Of a stretch of 43,734 nt of DNA, positions 8,848 through 16,651 are shown piece by piece. A program made the position numbers and the translations under genes. Source of the stretch: Bacterioplanes sanyensis (GTDB lineage: Bacteria; Pseudomonadota; Gammaproteobacteria; Pseudomonadales; Oceanobacteraceae); the NCBI RefSeq assembly GCF_014652515.1, contig NZ_BMYY01000018.1:1-43734 (forward strand), in the 5' to 3' direction. The first letter of the stretch is position 1. Each line of letters starts with the position of its first letter. The notes below the pieces were generated by a model. It was not told where the DNA came from, searched no databases, and was given only the letters and a program-made list of their open reading frames with translations.

Positions 8848-9048
8848 ATGAATGTCGACCGCTTTGTACTCGCCACTGCCGGCAGCTTTGTTATTATCAG
8901 CCTACTTCTGTCACACCTGCATAGCCCTTACTGGCTGTGGTTCACAGGCTTCGTTGGCCTGAACATGCTGCAAGCGGCGTTCACAGGATTTTGCCCTCTG
9001 GCGATGATTTTGAAAAAACTGGGCGTGCAGCCGGGCAATGCCTTTTAG
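8848..9048 (+). CDS. DUF2892 (YgaP-like transmembrane) small membrane protein
   Basis: A 66-residue inner-membrane protein with two hydrophobic segments (about 6-26 and 31-50), ending in the family signature [15 protein letters not shown]. This domain is found alone or fused behind a rhodanese domain as in YgaP; the exact role of the stand-alone form is unknown. The start [10 protein letters not shown] was preferred because TGAGGAAATCGCT precedes its ATG; the longer frame from 8815 has no ribosome-binding site. It is the first plus-strand gene of the insert between alaS and recX and appears monocistronic. Confidence 0.8.
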   Translation: MNVDRFVLATAGSFVIISLLLSHLHSPYWLWFTGFVGLNMLQAAFTGFCPLAMILKKLGVQPGNAF

Positions 9049-9126
9049 CCTGGCTCGATAGCACCCTAACAGGACAGCTTCGGTCGTTATACTGACGGGC
9101 CATATATAGTTCGCTCGGTAACAAAT

Positions 9127-10104
9127 ATGCGCCCACTGCTGTTACGAATGGCTGCCTTGATGGCGATCTGTTTGCCCAGCTCTGCTGAGCCTTGGCAGCC
9201 CTACCCTGAAAACCTACCCAGATTCGACTATTCCGGCCAGCGCCTGCAGCAATATTGGCCACAGCTAACCCAAGCCAGCCAGCTGGATTTCCCTGATCAG
9301 GCACAGCTGCAAGCATTGTTGCAACGCTACCCCAAACTCCAGCAACGCATGCTAGAACAGGCACAACAAGCGCACGCTCATCCGGCGCTAAAGGCCTTAG
9401 CGCAGAAGCAATGGCAACCTCTAGCAACCGCCATGCAACAGGTATGGCGCCTACATTTTAGCGGCCAGTTTCAAAAGGCCTATGAGCTGGGTGTGGAATT
9501 AGGGCCTGTGGGCAATATTCCGGCGCTGTATTCACGCCTGATGTATTTAACATTGCTAGAAACCAATAAAAGCGCCAAGCTGGAAGGCTTTCGCCAAGTC
9601 AGTGAGCAATCACGTCAGCTGTTGCCACTGGCACCCGAGCACAGGTTTGCCCGCTTTGGCCTGGCGTATGCGCAAGCACGCACGCTGGAGCTGTTAAGCA
9701 CCAGTGCTGCCGCCTCTTCTGGCCTATTGGATGACACCCGCGAGCGGCTGCTGCAATTGCAACAGGAAGCGCCCGCATCGCCGCTCTACCCCGCCACATT
9801 GGGCGGCCTACACGCCGGCGTGGTAGAACGTGTTGGCTCTTTCGTAGGCCGCATCACCTATGGCTCAACCGATGCCCGCGCCATGGCCGCATTTGAACAA
9901 GCCTTGGCCCTTGAAGCACATCTACCCGTGATTTATTACGAGTTCGCTCGCGGCCTGTCCCGGCTGGATGAAGACGAGCATCAAATACGCATTCAACAAC
10001 TCTTGGCGCAATGCCAGCAGCTTGAGGCATTCAGCGCCGAAGAAGCACTAAACCAGCAAAACTGTCACACTATGGCCCAGCGTTTTAACTCTGTGGAGAA
10101 CTGA
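9127..10104 (+). CDS. Secreted helical-repeat protein of unknown function
   Basis: A 325-residue protein with a short signal peptide (RPLLLRMAALMAICLPSSAEP, cut near residue 20) and an otherwise Gln/Ala/Leu-rich helical body. Pairs of helices such as FQKAYELGVELGPVGN, LEGFRQVSEQSRQLLPLAPEHR and AMAAFEQALALEAHLPVIY look like tetratricopeptide-type repeats, so a periplasmic scaffold or assembly role is possible. No catalytic motif is seen and I cannot name a family. It is the first gene of a tight plus-strand trio: the next gene starts 2 bases after its stop and an alpha/beta hydrolase follows, suggesting one operon. No strong ribosome-binding site precedes the ATG. Confidence 0.65.
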   Translation: MRPLLLRMAALMAICLPSSAEPWQPYPENLPRFDYSGQRLQQYWPQLTQASQLDFPDQAQLQALLQRYPKLQQRMLEQAQQAHAHPALKALAQKQWQPLATAMQQVWRLHFSGQFQKAYELGVELGPVGNIPALYSRLMYLTLLETNKSAKLEGFRQVSEQSRQLLPLAPEHRFARFGLAYAQARTLELLSTSAAASSGLLDDTRERLLQLQQEAPASPLYPATLGGLHAGVVERVGSFVGRITYGSTDARAMAAFEQALALEAHLPVIYYEFARGLSRLDEDEHQIRIQQLLAQCQQLEAFSAEEALNQQNCHTMAQRFNSVEN

Positions 10105-10106
10105 TT

Positions 10107-10349
10107 GTGCTAACTCTGCCGTTTGACGGCGCACTGGCGACGCCAGTAGTGTTGACAGCCCTAGTCATAGCAGTGATTGTTTGGATGCTGCGCCTGGCCG
10201 TCGGCCCCTTTGGCCATGTGACTTTATTGCCCTGGCACCAAGCCTATATGCGCCGGCCCACCTGGCTGCGATTGACCTTACAAGGTTTAGCCTTGGCCAT
10301 TATGCTGCTGGCAGTGGCCAGCCTAATGGGGCTGGTGCAGTTTCAATAA
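10107..10349 (+). CDS. Small two-span membrane protein, unknown
   Basis: An 80-residue protein starting at GTG, two bases after the preceding stop, with GTGGAG upstream as ribosome-binding site. Two hydrophobic segments (about 9-32 and 54-76) flank a short basic loop (HQAYMRRPTWLR). No family recognised. The tight spacing on both sides indicates translation coupled with the upstream repeat protein and downstream hydrolase. Confidence 0.6.
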   Translation: MLTLPFDGALATPVVLTALVIAVIVWMLRLAVGPFGHVTLLPWHQAYMRRPTWLRLTLQGLALAIMLLAVASLMGLVQFQ

Positions 10350-10368
10350 GCGAGCACAGGAACCTGCC

Positions 10369-11295
10369 ATGACCACCAATGCCCAGCCTGACGCCAATAC
10401 TCAATCTGAAATTATCAGTGCAAAGCAGGCTCCCAGCGCAAGCATTCAGCAACTGGGTCGCCATGGCCGGCAACTAGAAACCCGTTGCTATGGCGACGCC
10501 GATGCACCGCTGGTGATTTTGTTGCATGGCTTTCCCGAATGCTGGGCGACTTGGCGAGAGCAAATAGAACCGCTGCTAAGCGCCGGGTATCGCGTACTGG
10601 TGCCCAATATGCTGGGCTATGGCCACTCAGATAAACCCAAACGCATCGCAGACTATCGCATGGATATGATTTGCGACGATGTGCGCGCCGTTATGCGAGA
10701 TGCCGGTGCCAGCCGCTGTCACTTGGTCGGTCATGACTGGGGTGGCGCCATTGCCTGGTGGTTTGGCATTCATTACAGCGATGAACTGCTGAGCTTAAGC
10801 ATTTTAAATGCCCCGCACCCCAGAGCGTTTTTATCGCAGCTGCGCAGCTCGCCCCAACAACTTTTAAAGAGCTGGTATATTTTCTTTTTTCAACTGCCTT
10901 GGCTGCCCGAGTGGGCAATTCGTTTGGGCAACTACCGCATGCTCGCCAATGCCATTAAAAACACCAGCACCCCTGGCGCTTACCAGCCGCAAGACTGGCA
11001 ACAACTGAACGAACACTGGCGCATCCCCGGTGCACTCACCGCCAGCTTAAATTATTACCGCGCCATGCTGCGCCATCGTCCTAAAATCTCCGGCAAAGCC
11101 ATAGTGAGCGCGCCCACACAGATTTTATGGGGCGAAAAAGATTTAGCGTTAACACTCGCTATGGCCCAAAACAGCCAACAACGCACCGATAATGGCCGCT
11201 TAATTACCTACCCAGATGCCACCCATTGGTTGGCCCATGACAAACCCGATGAGGTTAGCGAGCGCTTATTGGAGTGGTTAAGTCTGCATAATTAA
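10369..11295 (+). CDS. Alpha/beta hydrolase, epoxide-hydrolase-like
   Basis: A 308-residue cytosolic alpha/beta hydrolase. HGFPECWATW (53-62) is the oxyanion-hole HGxP motif, GHDWGG (121-126) carries nucleophile D123, D258 in WGEKD and H286 in DATHWLAHD complete an Asp-Asp-His triad. An Asp nucleophile with W-G-G neighbours points to epoxide hydrolases or haloalkane dehalogenases rather than esterases; lid tyrosines (SLNYYRA, 227-233) favour epoxide hydrolase. The natural substrate is unknown. The N-terminal 30 residues are low-complexity and may not belong to the fold. It is last in a three-gene operon and is followed by a terminator-like hairpin, then by a long composite repeat. Confidence 0.85.
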   Translation: MTTNAQPDANTQSEIISAKQAPSASIQQLGRHGRQLETRCYGDADAPLVILLHGFPECWATWREQIEPLLSAGYRVLVPNMLGYGHSDKPKRIADYRMDMICDDVRAVMRDAGASRCHLVGHDWGGAIAWWFGIHYSDELLSLSILNAPHPRAFLSQLRSSPQQLLKSWYIFFFQLPWLPEWAIRLGNYRMLANAIKNTSTPGAYQPQDWQQLNEHWRIPGALTASLNYYRAMLRHRPKISGKAIVSAPTQILWGEKDLALTLAMAQNSQQRTDNGRLITYPDATHWLAHDKPDEVSERLLEWLSLHN

Positions 11296-11339
11296 GCACC
11301 TCCGAATAATTCTGCACAGTTCTGTACTGTGCTTTTTCA
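11296..11339 (+). terminator. Terminator hairpin after the hydrolase, overlapping an element-end-like sequence
   Basis: GCACAG-TTCTGTA-CTGTGC followed by TTTTT gives a Rho-independent terminator (11316-11339). The preceding GCACCTCCGAATAATTCTGC closely matches the terminal inverted repeat of the miniature element at 43321-43584, so the terminator may derive from the end of such an element. Confidence 0.7.
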
Positions 11340-11342
11340 TTA

Positions 11343-12352
11343 TTTGATCCTCAAGATTGGGTTAAACGCTGCTCGGCCAGTTACCCTCGTTGAGGTTATC
11401 CCTCGCGCTGGGCGGGCGAGCTCCCTTTGTTGTCAATGCCGTGGTACTGAGTTGGGGTCAGAGCTTAAGCTCTGACCCCGCATCTACGTTTTCTTTTTCG
11501 CCAAGCCCTATGCCCTCCTTGAGGTTATCCCTCATGCCGGGCGGGTGAGCTCCCTTTGTTATCCATGCTGTGGTACTGAGTTGGGGTCAGAGCTTAAGCT
11601 CTGACCCCGCATCTACGTTTTCTTTTTCGCCAAGCCCTATGCCCTCCTTGAGGTTACCCTCACACTGGGCGGGTGAGCTCCCTTTGTTATCCATGCTGTG
11701 GTACTGAGTTGGGGTCAGAGCTTAAGCTCTGACCCCTTATCTACGTTTTCTTTTTCGCCAAGCCCTATGCCCTCCTTGAGGTTACCCTCACACTGGGCGG
11801 GTGAGCTCCCTTTGTTATCCATGCTGTGGTACTGAGTTGGGGTCAGAGCTTAAGCTCTGACCCCGCATCTACGTTTTCTTTTTCGCCAAGCCCTATGCCC
11901 TCCTTGAGGTTACCCTCGCGCCGGGTGGGCGAGCTCCCTTTGTTATCCATGCTGTGGTACTGAGTTGAGGTCAGAGCTTAAGCTCTGACCCCGTATCTAC
12001 GTTTTCTTTTTCGCCAAGCCCTATGCCCTCCTTGAGGTTACCCTCACACTGGGCGGGTGAGCTCCCTTTGTTATCCATGCTGTGGTACTGAGTTGGGGTC
12101 AGAGCTTAAGCTCTGACCCCGCACCTACGTTTTCTTTTTCGCCAAGCCCTATGCCTCCCTTGAGGTTATACCTCACGCCGGGTGGGCGAGCTCCCTGCTT
12201 TGCGCTGCACAGGCCGTGTTCCCTAAGTTGCCAATGCTGTGGTCGCCGAAACGCCAACAGCCTGCATCCCGGCAGGATGTTGTCTGGTGCTGCCGCCCCT
12301 GCGGGCACAGCCATTGCCAACTCAGGCGGCCTGCTAAGGCGCGGAAAACCTA
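11343..12352 (+). repeat. Composite dispersed repeat, copy A: six ~128-bp tandem units plus end modules
   Basis: The element opens with a ~37-bp left module (TTTGATCCTCAAGATTGGG...), continues with six head-to-tail ~128-bp units and closes with a right module (TTTGCGCTGCACAGGCC... to GCGCGGAAAACC). Each unit contains a 26-bp palindrome with half-site GGGGTCAGAGCTT at 11454, 11583, 11711, 11839, 11967 (one mismatch) and 12095, then TCTACGTTTTC and GAGGTTACCCTC. The spacing is 128-129 bp. No frame is conserved, so it is non-coding. Copies with one or no unit occur at 13884, 14636 and 3024 (reverse). Confidence 0.92.
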
Positions 12353-13092
12353 GGCGCTAAACCGAGAAATGAGATATTGGGCTTGCTCACTGACTTTGCC
12401 CATTTTAACGGCAGCCACATAAGGCAAAAACTCAGGGTTACGCTTCTCTAGCGCTTCAAAAATAGCATTGGCACGCAAGCCACCGTAACCGTGGCCAATC
12501 AGAATGACCCTATGGCCGGCAATAATATCGGCTTCTACTTGCTCAACCCCCTCTTGTAGCTGCTCACGTTGGCGTTCGATGGTTTTTCGCATTTCGCTAC
12601 GAATGACGTAGCCCATTTCATCGCTGACATCACGACTAAAGCCCGCTTCTGGCTCGAAATACCGTTGTTGGTGCCCGCTCGATAGATATCCACGGCTTGG
12701 CGATTGGTAATGCCGTTATTATAAAAGTTGATCACATTATCGACATAAGGGTCGATGGCTGTGCCAGCAGCAGCACTGTCTCGCTCCAATACCTTTTCAG
12801 CAATAGCCAAAGCCAGACCGTCGTATTCAGAGCTGCCGGGGCCGGTATAAGAGTTGGAGGAAGGGAGTTCATCAATTACTATACCTTCACCAACCCAAAA
12901 ACTAGCGTCACGCAAATTAAAAAGAATATCGGAAATTTCTTGAGGCGAGGCGTAAGTAGTTGGCAGATAATAGACTTTGGTCGATTGCTTATCCCCAACA
13001 TCATCATCCACAGCAGGACAGTAAGTTTCTGCACCGGCAACAGGAACCATCAGAGCTAGAGCTAATAAGGCGAAGTACTTAAAGCTTTGCAT
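12350..13092 (-). pseudogene. Frameshifted secreted protein with a lipase-like GHGYGG motif
   Basis: The first frame (from 13092; GTG at 13101 also possible) has a signal peptide (MQSFKYFALLALALMVPVAGAE) and continues to about 12690. From there the matching continuation is in another frame (RYFEPEAGFSRDVSDEMGYV through VILIGHGYGGLRANAIFEAL to LISRFSA). Joining the two gives about 245 residues. IGHGYGG has the shape of the alpha/beta-hydrolase nucleophile elbow, but Gly replaces Ser, so no nucleophile is present. The stop codon lies in TAGGCGCTAAACC at the edge of composite repeat copy A, so the natural 3' end is probably lost. The start overlaps the stop of the upstream lipoprotein gene, indicating former coupling. 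Confidence 0.65.
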
Positions 13093-13882
13093 ATTGTTCA
13101 CACTCGTCTCTTGTCACCTTGGCAGGCCTTTTGGATTGCGTCGAAAACCACTGAGAGAACTTCAGGTAGGCATTCCTTCTCTCATCTGTATTGGCGACAA
13201 ATGATTGTATACTCGACCGGTAATCTCCAACATCGTAACCAGGAGTTCCGGAATACTTGATAAAGCAAGCAATCATTTTCAGAAATTCCTTTCTTGCATG
13301 CGTCAGCTCTACTTGATCCTCATAATTCGCTACTTCCATTGTCCTCTGAAGCCCATAAGCTCTCCATAAGCTCGCACGGTAAAGCTGAAAGTTTTCGCCA
13401 TATAGCTCGTACAGTGCATGCTCCACTTCATCGCGGACACCATTGCCATCCGTATCAATGCCTTCGATGGTTTCGCGGGCAGCAAAGAATTTTGGCTTAG
13501 GCGGCAGTTTTTGCGCGTCGATTTCTTTAATGGTTAGGGTATGGCGGCTGGTATCGCTGGCGACTAATTCCACCTGGGTGTCTTCCACCACGTCTTGGCT
13601 GTGCAGCGTTAACTGGCCTTGCTCGTTTTTAACCAGCTCCAGCGGTGCATCGTCAGTGTCGACGATCCAGCTGACTGGGCGGTGGTTGATATGGGTGGGC
13701 AAGAGCAGTTGGCTGCGCTCATCCATACTGGCCGGCACTGTACTTTCTTGCTCGGTATTGGTGTCTGGTTCGGGTACGACTTCCACGGTGCTGGAATCGC
13801 CCGATGAGCCGCTGCCACCGCAGGCAGCCAGCAAGGTACTGAGGGCGGCCAAGGTCACCCAGTGAGTGATGTGCGTTTTCAT
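13079..13882 (-). CDS. Lipoprotein of unknown function with a calcium-loop-like motif
   Basis: A 267-residue protein with a lipoprotein signal (LSTLLAAC, modified Cys at 21) and a Gly/Ser linker (CGGSGSSGDSS), so probably outer-membrane anchored. The middle holds GIDTDGNGVRDEVEHALYELYG (142-163), the DxDxNGxxD pattern of a calcium-binding loop seen in many secreted proteins; the C-terminal half is helical with no named domain. The ribosome-binding site (TGAGGATC) lies inside the left module of repeat copy B, which ends two bases before the ATG. The gene overlaps the start of the frameshifted GHGYGG gene, so the pair was an operon. Confidence 0.7.
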   Translation of the reverse strand: MKTHITHWVTLAALSTLLAACGGSGSSGDSSTVEVVPEPDTNTEQESTVPASMDERSQLLLPTHINHRPVSWIVDTDDAPLELVKNEQGQLTLHSQDVVEDTQVELVASDTSRHTLTIKEIDAQKLPPKPKFFAARETIEGIDTDGNGVRDEVEHALYELYGENFQLYRASLWRAYGLQRTMEVANYEDQVELTHARKEFLKMIACFIKYSGTPGYDVGDYRSSIQSFVANTDERRNAYLKFSQWFSTQSKRPAKVTRDECEQYAKL

Positions 13883-13883
13883 G

Positions 13884-14260
13884 GTTTGATCCTCAAGATT
13901 GGGTTAAACGCTGCTCGGCCACTTGCCTTCCTTGAGGTTACCCCTCACGCTAGGCGGCCGTACTCCCTTTGTTATCAATGCTGTGGTACTGAGTTGGGGT
14001 CAGAGCTTAAGCTCTGACCCCGTATCTACATTTTCTTTTTCGCCAAGCCCTATGCCCTCCTTGAGGTTACCCTCGCGCCGGGTGGGCGAGCTCCCTGCTT
14101 TGCGCTGCGCAGGCCGTGTTCCCTAAGTTGCCAATGCTGTGGTCGCCGCAACGCCAACAGCCTGCATCCCGGCAGGATGTTGGCGGGTGCTGCCGTCCGG
14201 GCAGCCCCTGCGGGCACAGCCATTGCCAACTCAGGCGGCCTGCTAAGGCGCGGAAAACCG
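13884..14260 (+). repeat. Composite dispersed repeat, copy B (single unit)
   Basis: Same architecture as copy A but with one palindrome unit (13996-14021): left module TTTGATCCTCAAGATTGGG, one ~128-bp unit, then the right module TTTGCGCTGCGCAGGCC... to GCGCGGAAAACC. After GAAAACC it continues GAGA, whereas copies A and D have TAGGCGCTAAACC inserted before GAGA. The left edge sits two bases from the ATG of the lipoprotein gene. Confidence 0.9.
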
Positions 14261-14635
14261 AGATATAAAAAATCATCTCGCACTTTGCCGCGTCAAAGTC
14301 TCCAGTCATTAAAATCACTCTCGCAACGCCAAATCGGCCTGAGATGGCGCCGCCAACCAGTGAAGGCGACCAAGCTGGGCAGCAGGGATGCTGGCCAAGC
14401 AAACGGGGCGCGGGATTCGCCCTGTTTGTGCGCGCTCCGTCGCCAAACTGGTTGGTGGTCTAGCCACGCCATCTTGGCCGGGAGCGGGATTGTTAAGGGG
14501 AGCGGCCCCCCTTAACTGAAAAGCCCGTGCGTAGCCGGGCGAATCATTGCGATATTGAGTTTACCTCCATTTTCAGAAGCATAAACTTGGTGTCCTTCGT
14601 GGTTCGCGAACAAGGTAATTGTTAACGCTAAGCCT
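14261..14635. other. Non-coding region with nested foldbacks
   Basis: Between repeat copies B and D I see no credible gene. It contains a ~144-bp foldback (14336-14479): GGCCTGAGATGGCG...CGCCAACCAGT pairs imperfectly with ACTGGTTGGTGG...CGCCATCTTGGCC, and its centre has AAACGGGGCG/CGCCCTGTTT (14401-14427). A second perfect hairpin, GTTAAGGGG/CCCCTTAAC (14492-14516), follows. Confidence 0.7.
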
Positions 14636-14745
14636 ATGCCCGGCAGGATGTTGGCTGGTGCTGCCGTCCGGGCAGCCTCTGCGGGCACAGCCATTGCCAA
14701 CTCAGGCGGCCTGCTAAGGCGCGAAAAACCTAGGCGCTAAACCGA
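14636..14745 (+). repeat. Dispersed repeat, partial right module (copy D)
   Basis: About 110 bp from CCCGGCAGGATGTTGG to GCGCGAAAAACC, matching the end of the right module of copies A and B. It shares the flank CTAGGCGCTAAACCGAGA with copy A only. The left part of the element is missing. Confidence 0.85.
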
Positions 14746-14808
14746 GAGTTTAAGTATCGACATCCAGTTTGGTAGTGCATGAGTTTGATACTTAAAAACT
14801 CGATCCCC

Positions 14809-15210
14809 CTATTTACTGGCTTTGCGTCGATGATAACTGACAAACTCGCGGTTGATTTCGTTTAAACCCGCTGCAATGTCGTTGAGATGGCTGGTTAAAT
14901 AGTCTGCCACGGCGTCTTTGTTGGGGTTAAAGCGCTGAATATTAAGCTTGTAAAGCTCGTACACCGCCGGTGCCAGCTGCTGCAAAATCAGCGTTGGGCT
15001 TTCGGCTTTAAGCATGTAGTGCAAATACAAATTAATGTGCTGCATCTTTTCTTCGAGGCTAGCGCTGTTTAATAACGCCAGCTCATCGGCGGCGGAGTTC
15101 AGCGCGGTTAAACGCTCGCTTACCAGCTCGGCGTCCAGCTGCTCGGGCGAGCGACTGTCGGCGTACCAGTAGTCGGCGAAATAGTTGGGGAAACGTTGCA
15201 TTATGCTCAT
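14809..15210 (-). CDS. Small helical protein of unknown function beside the Imm49-like gene
   Basis: A 133-residue soluble protein, all-helical in appearance (EQLDAELVSERLTALNSAAD, EEKMQHINLYLHYMLK, DYLTSHLNDIAAGLNEINRE). No family is recognised. The start MSIMQRFPNY was chosen because GGAGAAATA precedes the ATG and it begins one base after the stop of the Imm49-like gene, so the two are translationally coupled. By position it could be a second immunity or accessory protein of the toxin module, which is inference only. A longer frame that runs into the upstream gene is not preferred. Confidence 0.7.
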   Translation of the reverse strand: MSIMQRFPNYFADYWYADSRSPEQLDAELVSERLTALNSAADELALLNSASLEEKMQHINLYLHYMLKAESPTLILQQLAPAVYELYKLNIQRFNPNKDAVADYLTSHLNDIAAGLNEINREFVSYHRRKASK

Positions 15211-15211
15211 A

Positions 15212-16132
15212 TTATTTCTCCAATGGATTGCGTGTGCGCACGGGGAAATTAAGCCGCAAGCTGTCGTCGGCCAACGGCGGTAGCTGTGACCAATCCTGAT
15301 GTTCCACCAACCACTGAGGGATATAGCGGTTTTCAACCGTCACGCGATAACCCAAGCGGTCGTAGGCCAAGGCTGCTAGGCCCATTAGAGGTAATGATAA
15401 TGCCGTATCTGGCGTCGCGATATCTGGGTCTTTTTTGTAGTACCGCTGATGCTGAAGCAGTGCGTTTTCTATCGCCTGGTTAAAACGTGCCTCACCTTCT
15501 TCGAAGGCAATGGTGGCGATGACGTCTATCGGGGGCAATAAAAGTAGCTCGGCGCGGTCCAGCTTGGCTGGGTTGCCATCCAAGGTGCTGGGGCTGAATT
15601 GGGCTCTGAGTAGCCGGTCTTCCACGTCTTTACCCGTCGCCAAGGCATAATATGTAGCCGCCACATCTTCATAAACCGTTTCGTGTGACGCTGATCGCTG
15701 GTAGATCTCACTAAAATCCTGGGATAATAAGTAATCCAGAGCAGACTGATTGCGTGTCACCCAAGCCGTCTGCAATGCCAAAACCCACTTTGTGGTGCTA
15801 GCTTTGGCCCGATTGGAATCTCCATAAACCTGATGAACAGTATCATCCAACATGAGGTCAAACAGTTCACCATGATGCAGAGGACACTGAAAAAAACCTA
15901 AAGTAAACTGCTGCAAGCGCCGCATAATATAATAGGTGGTCTCTTTACCAGGGTTGATATAGCACTCACAAGCCAAAAACACTTGATAGTCGCTCACATA
16001 GCCCTCTACCAGTGGCTTAAAGAAGGGTAACTTCCTTTTGTCCTTCTCCACACGACGATCAATGCCTTTGGTTAAAGCAGGATAGTTCTTTAAATACTGC
16101 TCTTCTGTTAGGTTCGCCTGAATCATAATCAC
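15212..16132 (-). CDS. Imm49-family immunity protein
   Basis: A 306-residue soluble protein. Its helical architecture and the C-terminal block LPLMGLAALAYDRLGYRVTV followed by NRYIPQWLV resemble the Imm49 family of polymorphic-toxin immunity proteins, which bind and neutralise a cognate C-terminal toxin domain. It begins 3 bases after the stop of a toxin-domain fragment on the same strand, the standard toxin-then-immunity order. The start codon MIMIQANLTEEQYL is preceded by TAGGATGTG. Imm49 members also occur as orphans with unknown partners, so pairing with this nuclease fragment is an inference from adjacency. Confidence 0.7.
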   Translation of the reverse strand: MIMIQANLTEEQYLKNYPALTKGIDRRVEKDKRKLPFFKPLVEGYVSDYQVFLACECYINPGKETTYYIMRRLQQFTLGFFQCPLHHGELFDLMLDDTVHQVYGDSNRAKASTTKWVLALQTAWVTRNQSALDYLLSQDFSEIYQRSASHETVYEDVAATYYALATGKDVEDRLLRAQFSPSTLDGNPAKLDRAELLLLPPIDVIATIAFEEGEARFNQAIENALLQHQRYYKKDPDIATPDTALSLPLMGLAALAYDRLGYRVTVENRYIPQWLVEHQDWSQLPPLADDSLRLNFPVRTRNPLEK

Positions 16133-16135
16133 ATC

Positions 16136-16573
16136 CTAAAGTTTGAATTCATTGACAACGTAATCATTTTTCAAGGAGCCATCTTTCTTAAGTGGCTGAC
16201 GAACAGATACATATTTAATTTCACCATCTTTTTTCGCCTCTAGTAGCTCTTCAACGAAAGGATGATCCTTGCCTAATTTGGCCTCGTAATTGGCAATAAT
16301 ATCATCCATATATTCCTGAGTACCTTGCTGGGCTCTGCCTTGAATGCGCTCACCAGTCTCATCCGTTGCATACTTCAACTGCCGCGAGCCCAGTTGGCTA
16401 TTGCCACCCTTGGCTTCCACAATCACTAAGTTGCCATCGTCGTCCCAAAAGGCCATGTCAAATTCGCCTTGCTTGCCATTGCCCATTTGCTTATTGGCCT
16501 CATCCAACTCTTCAAAGCGATCATAGCCCTCTCTGTTAAAGTGCTTGTCTGCTACGTGCTCGCTGATCTGCTC
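16136..16573 (-). pseudogene. Orphan C-terminal nuclease toxin domain of a polymorphic toxin (N-terminus lost)
   Basis: About 145 residues are open, from EQISEHVADKHFNREGYDRF to the natural stop. GEFDMAFWDDDGNLVIVEAKGG holds a D-(x)n-E-x-K arrangement of the PD-(D/E)xK restriction-endonuclease fold used by many contact-dependent and Rhs toxins, and the HVADKHF...GYDRFEEL head is typical just before such domains. There is no good start codon: an in-frame TAG precedes it (minus strand, 16576-16574), and the same frame upstream (SHIDQLRSSE) runs to another stop. An internal TTG could give a 123-residue product, but the large delivery part is absent. It looks like a displaced toxin tip kept beside its immunity gene. 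Confidence 0.65.
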
Positions 16574-16620
16574 CTATTCAGAAGAACGCAACTGATCAAT
16601 GTGGCTGCTTTCTTAGGGCA

Positions 16621-16651
16621 AAAATAAGGCGTGCTAGGCACGCCTTATTTT
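16621..16651. terminator. Bidirectional terminator
   Basis: AAAATAAGGCGTGC-TAG-GCACGCCTTATTTT is a perfect 14-bp stem with T-runs on both strands. On the minus strand it ends the transcript of the secreted protein gene whose stop codon lies at its edge. Confidence 0.88.

Noticed and set aside
11343..12180. Possible CRISPR array
   Set aside because: Units of ~128 bp are nearly identical throughout, there are no unique spacers and no cas genes, so it is a tandem repeat.
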